A stretch of 31,875 nucleotides of DNA. Origin: CAYVCG01 sp964449985 (GTDB taxonomy: Bacteria; Bacillota; Clostridia; Lachnospirales; WRAX01). Position 1 is the first letter of the stretch; every line of letters starts with the position of its first letter. The stretch spans positions 1 through 31,875 of the forward strand of contig CAYVCG010000018.1 of the NCBI GenBank assembly GCA_964449985.1, written 5' to 3'. The notes under the pieces were generated by a model that saw only the letters and a program-made list of their open reading frames with translations, ran no database searches and had not been told where the DNA came from. Positions 25,565-31,875 of this stretch are shown here, in pieces. The translations under genes and the position numbers were made by a program.

Positions 25565-25845
25565 AAAAAAGCCCGTCCATGACAAATCACGCCAAGGACG
25601 AGCCGAATAAACCCGTGGTACCACCTTTAATTTGTAAACATAATGCGTTTACACACTCAATAGGATACTTACATATCCTTCGCACATAACGTATGCGAAA
25701 CGTCGCAGGATACTCAGAAAAAATATATTTCCTTTGACCGCGCCCTCAGTGGCCCATTTGATGATCTGCGTTGTACAAGGTTCCCAGCAACCCTTGCTCT
25801 CTGTAACTGCACAATACATCTTTATCCCCACATCAACGGTTTGGA
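25565..25845 (-). promoter_or_regulatory. T-box riboswitch with tryptophan (UGG) specifier, including terminator
   Basis: The leader between promoter and trpB has the T-box parts in order on the minus strand. Stem I contains AGAGAG...GGTTGCTGGGAACC. The specifier region AAATGGGCCAC has UGG (25756-25754) followed by a purine. The conserved T-box AGGTGGTACCACGG is at 25626-25613. A terminator has stem GCTCGTCC/GGACGGGC (25603-25571) and a T-run (25570-25565). Uncharged tRNA-Trp (anticodon CCA) should stabilise the antiterminator and switch on trpBA. With the promoter, this accounts for the 417-base gap between trpB and the next gene. Confidence 0.93.
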
Positions 25846-25861
25846 TATTATTATTTTTATA

Positions 25862-25890
25862 AATATACTACACTATTGTCTCCATGTCAA
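25862..25890 (-). promoter_or_regulatory. Sigma-A promoter for the trpBA T-box transcript
   Basis: TTGACA (25890-25885), 17-base spacer, TATATT (25867-25862). It begins only 25 bases beyond the stop of the SNase/HhH gene, and no terminator is seen between them. Confidence 0.75.
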
Positions 25891-25915
25891 TAACAAAAAT
25901 ATACAATATATTATA

Positions 25916-27562
25916 TTATCTTACACAAATGACATCTTTAACGCTTTCATAAACAAAACCTCTGCCTATAGATAACATATATGCTTTAAATTCATCAAGC
26001 GAACCAAAAGGCTGGTCATTACTATATGCGACGATACCTTCTGCAATCTCATCAGTAATATAAGTGCTTAATGATTTAAGCTCGAATGCAGATGCTTTGT
26101 TAATATTTGTTATGAGAGTCACTTTCATATCAAAACCAAGTGCCTTCAAATCCAGGGGAACAGCATTAGGCTTAAGCATTTTCATATGACTAGCGTATAG
26201 CTTGCTTACTTGCGAATCATTAAAACCAATTGCTTTCATTTGTTCCTTCGTTGCTGTATTTATATTCAAATACTTTGGCATTGTTGCATCGCTAACATAA
26301 ACATAATTCTTAATTCTTTCATACATCGCGTTACCTACGACTCTTTGAATAGAATACATAGACAACAGACTGCGTGCATCGAATAAAGCCTCCGCATTTT
26401 TCTTGGCATCAACATGAGTCGCAAACAAGCTCTTTAGCTCATTTATCGGCGCTGTGTTAACATCCGTAATGAACGAAACATTATCAAAAAGGTCTGCCGC
26501 TATAGAATCAGTCATTTCAAGAGCATTTTGCAATTCCTTCAAATTTTTAAACGATAACGTCTCTCTATACGTGATAATTTCGTTTATATGAGCCGCCATA
26601 AAGCCTGCTTCTTTAAGCTGATTTTCAGAAGCTGTATTAACGTTTACAACAAACTCTGGTCTGGAAACAGTAATAACAGGAGTATCTTCAATACTTAAAT
26701 ACGGCCTATTAGTTGTATACTTATCCTGCGATAACAAGCCCCTTGCATTAATATTGCTTACTGCTTTAAAGCCATTTTTCTCTCTATAGTTTATAATTGC
26801 TTCTGCTTCTTTTTCCGTAACGTTTATGAGCATAGAAAACTCTTCCTTCGTTGCGGTTGTAATATTCGTGCTGACGACAATCCTATGACGTATTGTATCA
26901 AATATTTCTTTCGTCATACCTTCAACAAACTTGATTTCGTTTATAGTTCTAAACGGCGTATATGCTCTATACAACACGATATCTTCAGCCAATTTTGCAC
27001 TAATTTTAAGATTATCAGCAATATCATACTTGCTCGCCGTGTTAATATTAACATTTGGCAAAGAGTAGTTATATGATGGGGCATTGGGACCATAAAAATT
27101 CCATATGCCTATTTTTTCAGTTCTTGGTTTCTTTTCCGCTTCGACAAGCTCTTTATAAAAGATAGCTTTTTGATGCGCGGTTTCAACCTTCGCATATCCG
27201 CCTTCTATAAGCATCTTGTTAAAGTTATCAGCATCTAAATATATATAAGCCATGTTCCAGCGTTCAACACTTTTAATAGCACCATCCACCATGACGTAAA
27301 CCTTATTGCCCATCAGCTTTGTAGTTGCATATTCAAGCGCAGGCGTATATCCCGCACAATTAACGCCAATCATGCGAACAAGAGCGTATTCACCCGTATA
27401 ATCAAGCCTGACCAAAACTGAATCACCATCTATAACCTCAGCAACAGTGGCGCTGGCGGAAGCTTTTAGCATCGTATATTTTGCAGGAGCGGAAGATGCA
27501 TCGTTCTGCGCCAAAGCAAGCACGAATATAAGAGCCATCATAAAACTAAAGACCTTTTTCAA
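25916..27562 (-). CDS. Secreted protein: degenerate staphylococcal-nuclease domain plus six ComEA-like HhH repeats
   Basis: A protein of 548 aa from TTG 27562, five bases after GGTGGGGG. It has a signal peptide (about 1-24). Residues 35-155 align with the SNase fold (VIDGDSVLVRL, ALVRMIGV, AYIYLD, EKIGIWN). Against S. aureus nuclease, D19, D21 and R35 are kept (D45, D47, R63), but D40 is N68 and E43 is G71; R87 aligns with W102 if ungapped. Catalysis is therefore unlikely. Residues 168-548 hold six repeats of the ComEA helix-hairpin-helix unit, each opening with an [VTL]N[IV]NTA-like motif near 171, 231, 306, 366, 432 and 485. The likely role is binding extracellular or surface DNA. It follows yhbY by 25 bases, in the obgE-yhbY transcript. 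Confidence 0.85.
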   Translation of the reverse strand: MKKVFSFMMALIFVLALAQNDASSAPAKYTMLKASASATVAEVIDGDSVLVRLDYTGEYALVRMIGVNCAGYTPALEYATTKLMGNKVYVMVDGAIKSVERWNMAYIYLDADNFNKMLIEGGYAKVETAHQKAIFYKELVEAEKKPRTEKIGIWNFYGPNAPSYNYSLPNVNINTASKYDIADNLKISAKLAEDIVLYRAYTPFRTINEIKFVEGMTKEIFDTIRHRIVVSTNITTATKEEFSMLINVTEKEAEAIINYREKNGFKAVSNINARGLLSQDKYTTNRPYLSIEDTPVITVSRPEFVVNVNTASENQLKEAGFMAAHINEIITYRETLSFKNLKELQNALEMTDSIAADLFDNVSFITDVNTAPINELKSLFATHVDAKKNAEALFDARSLLSMYSIQRVVGNAMYERIKNYVYVSDATMPKYLNINTATKEQMKAIGFNDSQVSKLYASHMKMLKPNAVPLDLKALGFDMKVTLITNINKASAFELKSLSTYITDEIAEGIVAYSNDQPFGSLDEFKAYMLSIGRGFVYESVKDVICVR

Positions 27563-27587
27563 CTATTCCCCCACCTTTATTAAAATG

Positions 27588-27881
27588 TTATTCAGGCAAG
27601 TCAATAATAGGCTTTTTCTTGGACTGCCTGTACAAAACGATTTTTTTACCAATAATATGGACTATCTCAGAATGAGTCCTATCATGAATTATATCGGCAA
27701 TTTCCTTCGGATCCATCATACAATTATTCAAAATGCTAATTTTAACAATTTCTCTAGCTTCAAGAGCTTGGTTGACAGATTCTGTAAGCTCAGGAGTTAT
27801 ACCGTTTTTGCCAACATTTATTATGGCTTCTATTTTATTTGCCAAACCTCTTAAATAAGCTCTTTGTTTATTCGTTATCAT
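27588..27881 (-). CDS. yhbY: YhbY/CRS1 family RNA-binding ribosome-assembly protein
   Basis: A 97-aa KH-like protein; ATG 27881 follows GGGGGAAAA. The N-terminal KQRAYLRGLANKIEAIINVGKNG (residues 5 onward) with the GKNG loop and the REIVKISI strand are typical. Family members bind the large ribosomal subunit precursor. Position after obgE, another 50S assembly factor, supports this, and the spacing (29 bases) indicates one transcript. Confidence 0.92.
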   Translation of the reverse strand: MITNKQRAYLRGLANKIEAIINVGKNGITPELTESVNQALEAREIVKISILNNCMMDPKEIADIIHDRTHSEIVHIIGKKIVLYRQSKKKPIIDLPE

Positions 27882-27910
27882 TTGTTTTTCCCCCTAAAAT
27901 GGAAATAGTC

Positions 27911-29185
27911 CTACTTATAATAATCAAACTCCAGATTATAGATTTTGACAGTGTCGCCTTCTTTTATGCCTTTATTTTCCAATTCATCTATTATACCTTT
28001 TTCGCGCAGGTATTTTTGGAAAAATGCAAATCCCTTTTCAGTATCAATAGCAGTATAACCTATCATCTTCTCAACGCCAATACCTTCTACCAGATAATAG
28101 TTTTCAGCAAGCTGCGTAACTGTGTATGGCTCTCTGTCTATCTCGACTTCTTCATATTCTTCATAATCCTGATCGAATATAATATCCTCTGGATAATCTC
28201 GCAAAACACCGCCAACATAATCAATAAGCTCGTTAAGACCGGTATTGGCGGCAGCAGAAATCGGGAACACACGTATGCCGAGCGGTTCGTATTTTGCCTT
28301 TATGCGCTCATAATTTTCAGCGGCTTCGGGGATATCCATCTTATTTGCAGCTATAATCTGTGGCCTATCCATTAGTTTTTCATTATACACCTTTAATTCG
28401 TTATTAATCTTTTCAATCTCCAAGACAGGATCATTGCCCTCAACAGCAGCAGCATCCACCACATGTATAAAAACCTTTGTCCTCTCGACATGGCGCAAAA
28501 ATTCATGCCCTAGCCCAATGCCTTCACTTGCACCTTCAACAAGCCCCGGTATATCAGCCAAAACAAAATCATGACCATTGTTTCTGACAACGCCCAGATT
28601 TGGGGATAGAGTTGTAAAATGATAGTTCGCTATCTTGGGGTTTGCATTTGTTACCATTGATAATAGCGTTGACTTACCGACATTAGGAAAGCCAATAATC
28701 CCTACATCAGCGATCAGTTTCAGCTCTAACACAACAGCATATTCCTTAGAAAGCCTGCCTCTTTCAGCATAACGTGGCGATTGGCGCGTAGACGTGGCAA
28801 AGTGCTGATTCCCTTTACCGCCTTTGCCGCCTTTTATTAGCGTATGCGTTTGGCCATCCTTAGCCATATCAACCATGATTTTGTTTGTTGTTGCTTCTCG
28901 AATAACCGTCCCCACAGGAACTTTAATAATAACGTCGTCAGCACCTTTTCCACTGCAATTGCGCTTGCCGCCGTCTTCTCCCGGCTTTGCCTTAAACGTT
29001 TTTTTGTATCGAAAGTCCATAAGGGTTGTCATGGAAGAATCAGCGCTAAAAATAATATCTCCGCCTTTTCCGCCGTCTCCGCCATCCGGCCCTCCGTTTG
29101 TTATATACTTCGCACGGTAGAATGAAACGGCGCCGTTGCCGCCATTACCACCCTTTACATTAATATTTACTCTGTCTATAAACAT
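27911..29185 (-). CDS. obgE: Obg family GTPase (ribosome assembly)
   Basis: A GTPase of 424 aa acting in 50S assembly and stress control. I start at ATG 29185 (MFIDRVNINVKGG, the normal N terminus); an ATG seven codons earlier has no ribosome site. The Gly-rich Obg domain (about 1-156) is followed by the G domain (about 157-330; GFPNVGKST P-loop, DIPGLVEGA G3, NKMD G4, SAAANTG G5). An acidic linker (DQDYEEYEEVE) and a C-terminal OCT domain (about 345-424) come last. All are complete. Confidence 0.97.
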   Translation of the reverse strand: MFIDRVNINVKGGNGGNGAVSFYRAKYITNGGPDGGDGGKGGDIIFSADSSMTTLMDFRYKKTFKAKPGEDGGKRNCSGKGADDVIIKVPVGTVIREATTNKIMVDMAKDGQTHTLIKGGKGGKGNQHFATSTRQSPRYAERGRLSKEYAVVLELKLIADVGIIGFPNVGKSTLLSMVTNANPKIANYHFTTLSPNLGVVRNNGHDFVLADIPGLVEGASEGIGLGHEFLRHVERTKVFIHVVDAAAVEGNDPVLEIEKINNELKVYNEKLMDRPQIIAANKMDIPEAAENYERIKAKYEPLGIRVFPISAAANTGLNELIDYVGGVLRDYPEDIIFDQDYEEYEEVEIDREPYTVTQLAENYYLVEGIGVEKMIGYTAIDTEKGFAFFQKYLREKGIIDELENKGIKEGDTVKIYNLEFDYYK

Positions 29186-29261
29186 TTGTTCATCACTCTG
29201 TTCCATTTTTTAATAATTTTCTCGATAAAACCTTTTTCGTCAATACTTATTATTATAACAA

Positions 29262-29296
29262 AAAAGCTTTCAAATTAAAACAATTTGAAAGCTTTT
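29262..29296 (-). terminator. Terminator after rpmA (15-bp perfect stem)
   Basis: AAAAGCTTTCAAATT and AATTTGAAAGCTTTT pair perfectly around a five-base loop; on the minus strand TTTTTTG follows. It separates the rplU-prp-rpmA transcript from obgE. A TATAAT on the minus strand (29257-29252) just beyond could be an obgE -10, but no -35 fits. Confidence 0.85.
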
Positions 29297-29305
29297 ATTC
29301 CTAAA

Positions 29306-29605
29306 TTATTGAGCAGCTTCAACAACCGGCAAAGGATAAACAGAAACTTTCTTTTTATCTCTGCCCTTTCTTTCATATCTAACACGCCCGTCCACTAAAG
29401 CAAATAGTGAATCGTTGTTGCCTCTACCAACGTTTGTTCCCGGGTGAATCTTGGTTCCCCTTTGTGTGTATAAGATATTTCCGGCTTTAACGATTTGGCC
29501 ATCAGAGCGTTTTACGCCCAATCTCTTCGATTCAGAGTCACGACCGTTCTTCGTTGAACCGACACCTTTTTTATGAGCAAAAAATTGAAGGTTTATTTTT
29601 AACAT
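29306..29605 (-). CDS. rpmA: Ribosomal protein bL27 with Prp-cleaved N-terminal extension
   Basis: A 50S protein reaching the peptidyl-transferase centre; 99 aa from ATG 29605, after GAGGAGGTGT. The N terminus MLKINLQFFAHKKG has the Firmicutes extension, cut by Prp between F9 and A10, so the mature protein starts AHKKGVGSTKNGRDS. It is the third gene of rplU-prp-rpmA, four bases after prp. Confidence 0.97.
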   Translation of the reverse strand: MLKINLQFFAHKKGVGSTKNGRDSESKRLGVKRSDGQIVKAGNILYTQRGTKIHPGTNVGRGNNDSLFALVDGRVRYERKGRDKKKVSVYPLPVVEAAQ

Positions 29606-29609
29606 TTTC

Positions 29610-29930
29610 TTACACCTCCTCGTATGATATGCATATATGTTTGCTGTATTCATCTTCAAAAGATTTTAGGCCAAGGAGCATAGATTCCATAAGCAGATTT
29701 GCTGCTTCGTTATATTCCCCATCTTTAATGCGAGGCATTTCGAAGTACAAAAAACCGCCATCCTCATCATAGTCACATATGAGTTCCTCATCGGTAAAAC
29801 GTTCTATGCTGTTAATTGCGTTTAAGGTCAATGCAGAAACCGCAGAACAAACGATAGGGTCTCCATGATCGTCCGCCTTAAAACCAAAAATTTTGCCTTG
29901 GCTATTTTTATAAATAACTATCTTAATCAT
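29610..29930 (-). CDS. prp: Ribosomal-processing cysteine protease Prp
   Basis: A 106-aa protease that removes the bL27 extension, an essential step in Firmicutes that have it. The catalytic pair is H22 (DDHGD) and C28 (IVCSAVSAL). In S. aureus Prp the two are twelve residues apart (H22, C34), here only six, so the flexible active-site loop is shorter. The remaining fold (ISYEEV end, Leu-rich helix) fits the family. ATG 29930 begins five bases after the rplU stop without a clear ribosome site, suggesting coupling. Confidence 0.92.
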   Translation of the reverse strand: MIKIVIYKNSQGKIFGFKADDHGDPIVCSAVSALTLNAINSIERFTDEELICDYDEDGGFLYFEMPRIKDGEYNEAANLLMESMLLGLKSFEDEYSKHICISYEEV

Positions 29931-29935
29931 AGCTG

Positions 29936-30247
29936 TTATGCGTTTATTGCTTCGATCTTTAATTGAGTAAACGGTTGTCTATGGCCTTTTTTCTTGTGGA
30001 AGGTCTTTTTGGACTTGAATTTATAAATGATGACCTTTTTCTCTTTGCCTTCTTTAACAACGCTTGCATTAACAGAAGCGCCTTTAACATACGGCGTTCC
30101 AAATTTAACATCATCACCATTAGCCAAAACCAATACATTTTCGAACGTATAGCTTGAGCCGGATTCTACACCGAGTTTTTCAACTTTGATAACATCGCCG
30201 GTTTTAACCGTATATTGTTTGCCACCTGTTTCAATAATAGCGTACAT
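29936..30247 (-). CDS. rplU: Ribosomal protein bL21
   Basis: A 50S protein of 103 aa binding 23S rRNA. ATG 30247 (MYAIIETGGKQYTVKTGD) has AGGAGG (30260-30255) at ideal spacing; the frame extends to 30358 through the leader but that part is non-coding. The C-terminal basic signature YKFKSKKTFHKKKGHRQPFT (with the final Lys-rich loop) is complete. First gene of rplU-prp-rpmA. Confidence 0.97.
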   Translation of the reverse strand: MYAIIETGGKQYTVKTGDVIKVEKLGVESGSSYTFENVLVLANGDDVKFGTPYVKGASVNASVVKEGKEKKVIIYKFKSKKTFHKKKGHRQPFTQLKIEAINA

Positions 30248-30367
30248 ACGTACACCTCCTCTTATAAAAAGAACTCGCCAATCAAGGTACTTTATTAATA
30301 CAAAACAAAGATTTAAAACCTTTTTTGCGCGGCTTTGCGTTTTATCAAAGCAATGCATAAAACACCA
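30248..30367 (-). promoter_or_regulatory. Leader of the rplU operon, possible L21 autoregulatory element
   Basis: About 120 bases lie between the predicted transcription start and the rplU ATG. It holds a hairpin GCTTTG/CAAAGC (30351-30332) and a run pairing potential near AAAAGG. Firmicutes rplU mRNAs often carry an L21 leader; I cannot verify the consensus by eye. Confidence 0.35.
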
Positions 30368-30373
30368 GTTAGC

Positions 30374-30402
30374 ATAATATCACACAATAGCATTTATGTC
30401 AA
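30374..30402 (-). promoter_or_regulatory. Sigma-A promoter for rplU-prp-rpmA
   Basis: TTGACA (30402-30397), 17-base spacer, TATTAT (30379-30374) on the minus strand. Confidence 0.8.
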
Positions 30403-30412
30403 GTTTTGATGC

Positions 30413-30438
30413 AAAAAAAATGCCGGCATTATGCCGGC
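30413..30438 (-). terminator. Terminator of the DUF378 gene
   Basis: GCCGGCAT-T-ATGCCGGC (30422-30438) is a perfect eight-base stem; on the minus strand it is followed by eight T residues. It lies about 22 bases after the stop of the small membrane-protein gene. Confidence 0.85.
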
Positions 30439-30459
30439 GCTAAAAATATGTGAAAATGA

Positions 30460-30684
30460 TTATCTATCAACTACTTCTACATCATCGTCGATTTTGCCAT
30501 AGAGGCTCAAGCAATACAAGCCCGATATACCTACGAGGGCGTAAACAACTCTGCTTATCCATGAGCTCATGCCGCCGAATAATGCAGCTACTAGGTCAAA
30601 TTGGAAGAATCCAATTAAACCCCAGTTTATAGCGCCAATGATAACCAGTGTGAGCGCTACCCAGTCTAAAGTCCTTATTCTCAT
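30460..30684 (-). CDS. DUF378 family small membrane protein
   Basis: A 74-aa protein from ATG 30684 with AGGAGG upstream. Two hydrophobic helices (about 7-27 and 44-62) flank a short loop. The family signature LDWVALTLVIIGAINWGLIG at the N terminus and VVYALVGISGLYCL are clear. Function unknown. It is a single-gene unit with its own terminator; the 342-base gap upstream (30685-31026) is extremely AT-rich. Besides the terminator at 30911-30941, that gap holds only short palindromes such as GAATATATTC (30747-30756), and I see no clear promoter. Confidence 0.88.
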   Translation of the reverse strand: MRIRTLDWVALTLVIIGAINWGLIGFFQFDLVAALFGGMSSWISRVVYALVGISGLYCLSLYGKIDDDVEVVDR

Positions 30685-30910
30685 TTTTATAAGTCCTCCT
30701 TTATTTTTACTTTTTTAAGCCTTTGAAGCTTATTTAACTTATTTAGAATATATTCAAAAATGTTCTAGCTAATACATATATTCAACTAATGAATATTTAA
30801 AAAGTTATGGGCATAGCATTTTAAATAAATATTAGCAATAATAGTATTCATACATAGCTATGAACTTATGCATTGAATAATTTTCTATAAAAAGTTTTTG
30901 ACAAAAAATT

Positions 30911-30941
30911 GCCGCCTCTAATATTAATTTACAGAGACGGC
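30911..30941 (-). terminator. Terminator downstream of the DUF975 gene
   Basis: GCCGTCTCT and AGAGGCGGC pair (nine positions with one G-T pair) around a 13-base AT loop, followed on the minus strand by AATTTTTTG. It is about 86 bases beyond the stop codon. T-rich sequence on the other side could let it work both ways. Confidence 0.75.
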
Positions 30942-31026
30942 ATTTATTATTCATTTTTAGCAAACGCATATTTTAAAAATTTTATAAATTTTGTCGAACT
31001 TATATCAAATCAGCGGTTGATTATAT

Positions 31027-31653
31027 TTAGTTTTCAGCTTTTGGCAGGCTTTTATGTATATTTAATAACTCTTTATAGAAATTTACATACGTGACAGCCA
31101 CATAAGGCATCAGCCATAAATAGCCAATCGCAAAAGGAATAGCCGCTAGAATCGCCCAGCCAATAAAACTTAATTGAAGAACAAAAAACTCCATCTTATG
31201 GCCGTTCATCATTTCCTTGCTCTTGTTTATGGCTTCCAACGGAGAAAGCTCTGGATTATCAAGCAAGATATAGAAAGCCTGGCTATAACGGTATGAAGCG
31301 ATTATACCGGGGATTATAAGCAAAAGGCTCCACAACCATGTGAACAACCCTATAAGAAATACAAGAACAAATCCTTTTAGCCAAAGACCAAACTTGCTGA
31401 ACAAATCATTGACCGAACCTACCTCATTCCTAGCAACCTTCATAAAATACGAATATAGCCCGAGCGATAAAGCAGGAGATACAAAAAGTGAAAAAAGAAT
31501 TGGCAATATAAGCCCTAAAACAGGAATAATCCCAAGTATAAATCCAGCAAGCCCCATTATAACAGTAAAAATAAGAGTTACTAATACAGCCGTACCCCAA
31601 TTGCCTTTAAGTGAAGATTTGGCATTTGCTTTTAGCTCTGCACGTGTTATCAT
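31027..31653 (-). CDS. DUF975 family membrane protein
   Basis: A 208-aa integral membrane protein. ATG 31653 is chosen since AAGGAGG lies eight bases upstream; the frame opens at 31701 without such a site. It begins with the family's ITRAELKANAKSSLKGNWGTAV segment. Four to six hydrophobic segments follow, with IIPGIIASYRYSQAFYILLDNPELSPLEAINKSKEMMNGHK before the last helices, typical of DUF975. Function unknown. No neighbour suggests a role. Confidence 0.88.
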   Translation of the reverse strand: MITRAELKANAKSSLKGNWGTAVLVTLIFTVIMGLAGFILGIIPVLGLILPILFSLFVSPALSLGLYSYFMKVARNEVGSVNDLFSKFGLWLKGFVLVFLIGLFTWLWSLLLIIPGIIASYRYSQAFYILLDNPELSPLEAINKSKEMMNGHKMEFFVLQLSFIGWAILAAIPFAIGYLWLMPYVAVTYVNFYKELLNIHKSLPKAEN

Positions 31654-31712
31654 CGAAACAGCCTCCTTAAAATTATTTTTTAACGTCCTAAAAATAATCA
31701 AAGATTAAAAAA

Positions 31713-31761
31713 CCAGTCTTTGACCGCATTTTATAATATATAAATATGCGACAGAAACTGG
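31713..31761. other. Imperfect dyad upstream of the DUF975 gene; unassigned right edge
   Basis: CCAGTCTTTGACCGCAT (31713-31729) and ATGCGACAGAAACTGG (31746-31761) are near-complementary arms around an AT-rich centre containing TATAAT/ATTATA. This could be a cruciform, an operator or a promoter region for the DUF975 gene. Beyond it, 31762-31875 holds no gene I can support: a plus-strand frame from ATG 31786 is open to the edge but has no ribosome site or recognisable sequence. Confidence 0.35.
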
Positions 31762-31875
31762 CTGTATGCATGTTTCGAGAAAGTGATGGGAAGTTCCGGT
31801 TGGGGGTACTATATTCACTTGGTAGTATTATTTTTCGAACGACAAACGCGGTTCTTTGTGCTATCTAAAAAACCA

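Noticed and set aside
25499..25831. Small minus-strand reading frames and the long N-terminal extension of trpB in the leader
   Set aside because: They fall on the T-box stem I, specifier and terminator sequences, and a well-placed ribosome site marks ATG 25498.
27588..28375. Plus-strand frames opposite yhbY and obgE
   Set aside because: They are low-complexity shadows of the antisense coding strand, with no ribosome sites and no family resemblance.
31762..31875. A partial gene or tRNA at the right edge
   Set aside because: No cloverleaf could be folded by eye, and the open frames lack a ribosome site or recognisable residues.

Overview
The window reads as low-to-moderate GC chromosomal DNA from a spore-forming Firmicute of class Clostridia. 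The evidence is indirect: a sporulation-type GerM lipoprotein-like protein, a DacF-like carboxypeptidase, SepF, the Firmicutes-specific pair of Prp protease and N-terminally extended bL27, a T-box tryptophan leader, strong AGGAGG ribosome sites, and many TTG starts (9 of the 34 genes I call). There are no phage or IS genes and no rRNA or tRNA genes. Almost all sequence is coding.

Left part (1-7272): a partial D-Ala-D-Ala carboxypeptidase gene points left. Divergent from it runs comEA, then an OmpR-type response regulator and its histidine kinase, a two-domain GerM protein, and comEC. The two DNA-uptake genes are thus separated by a signalling pair and a germination/sporulation-type protein. 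Next come three convergent cobalamin lower-ligand genes (cobT-cobS-cobC, minus strand, 7269-9765). After them a plus-strand block carries yifB (comM-like), ruvA, ruvB and a rhomboid protease (10085-13998).

Middle (14000-21156): a palindromic, dispersed-repeat-like spacer is followed on the minus strand by a rhamnose mutarotase-like gene and a long probable operon. In transcription order this is an SsuA/TauA-like ABC importer (lipoprotein, permease, ATPase), a HlyD-like single-pass adaptor, yggS, sepF, yggT and ylmH, the last four being the classic ylm cell-division cluster. Six perfect tandem copies of an 11-bp unit lie between the adaptor gene and yggS and swallow the adaptor stop codon. Then come an NlpC/P60 endopeptidase with three SH3 domains and a divergent VanW-domain protein.

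Right part (23575-31701, minus strand): trpB-trpA sits behind a T-box riboswitch with a UGG specifier. The TrpA has lost the catalytic Asp and most of the phosphate-binding residues. Further right is obgE-yhbY followed by a secreted protein with a catalytically degenerate staphylococcal-nuclease domain and six ComEA-like helix-hairpin-helix repeats. Then rplU-prp-rpmA, and two small membrane-protein genes (DUF378, DUF975).

The most unusual items are the pseudo-nuclease/HhH secreted protein, the degenerate TrpA under tryptophan T-box control, and the 11-bp repeat array. DNA handling (ComEA, ComEC, YifB, RuvAB, SNase-HhH) is a recurring theme, but whether these genes act together is inference.
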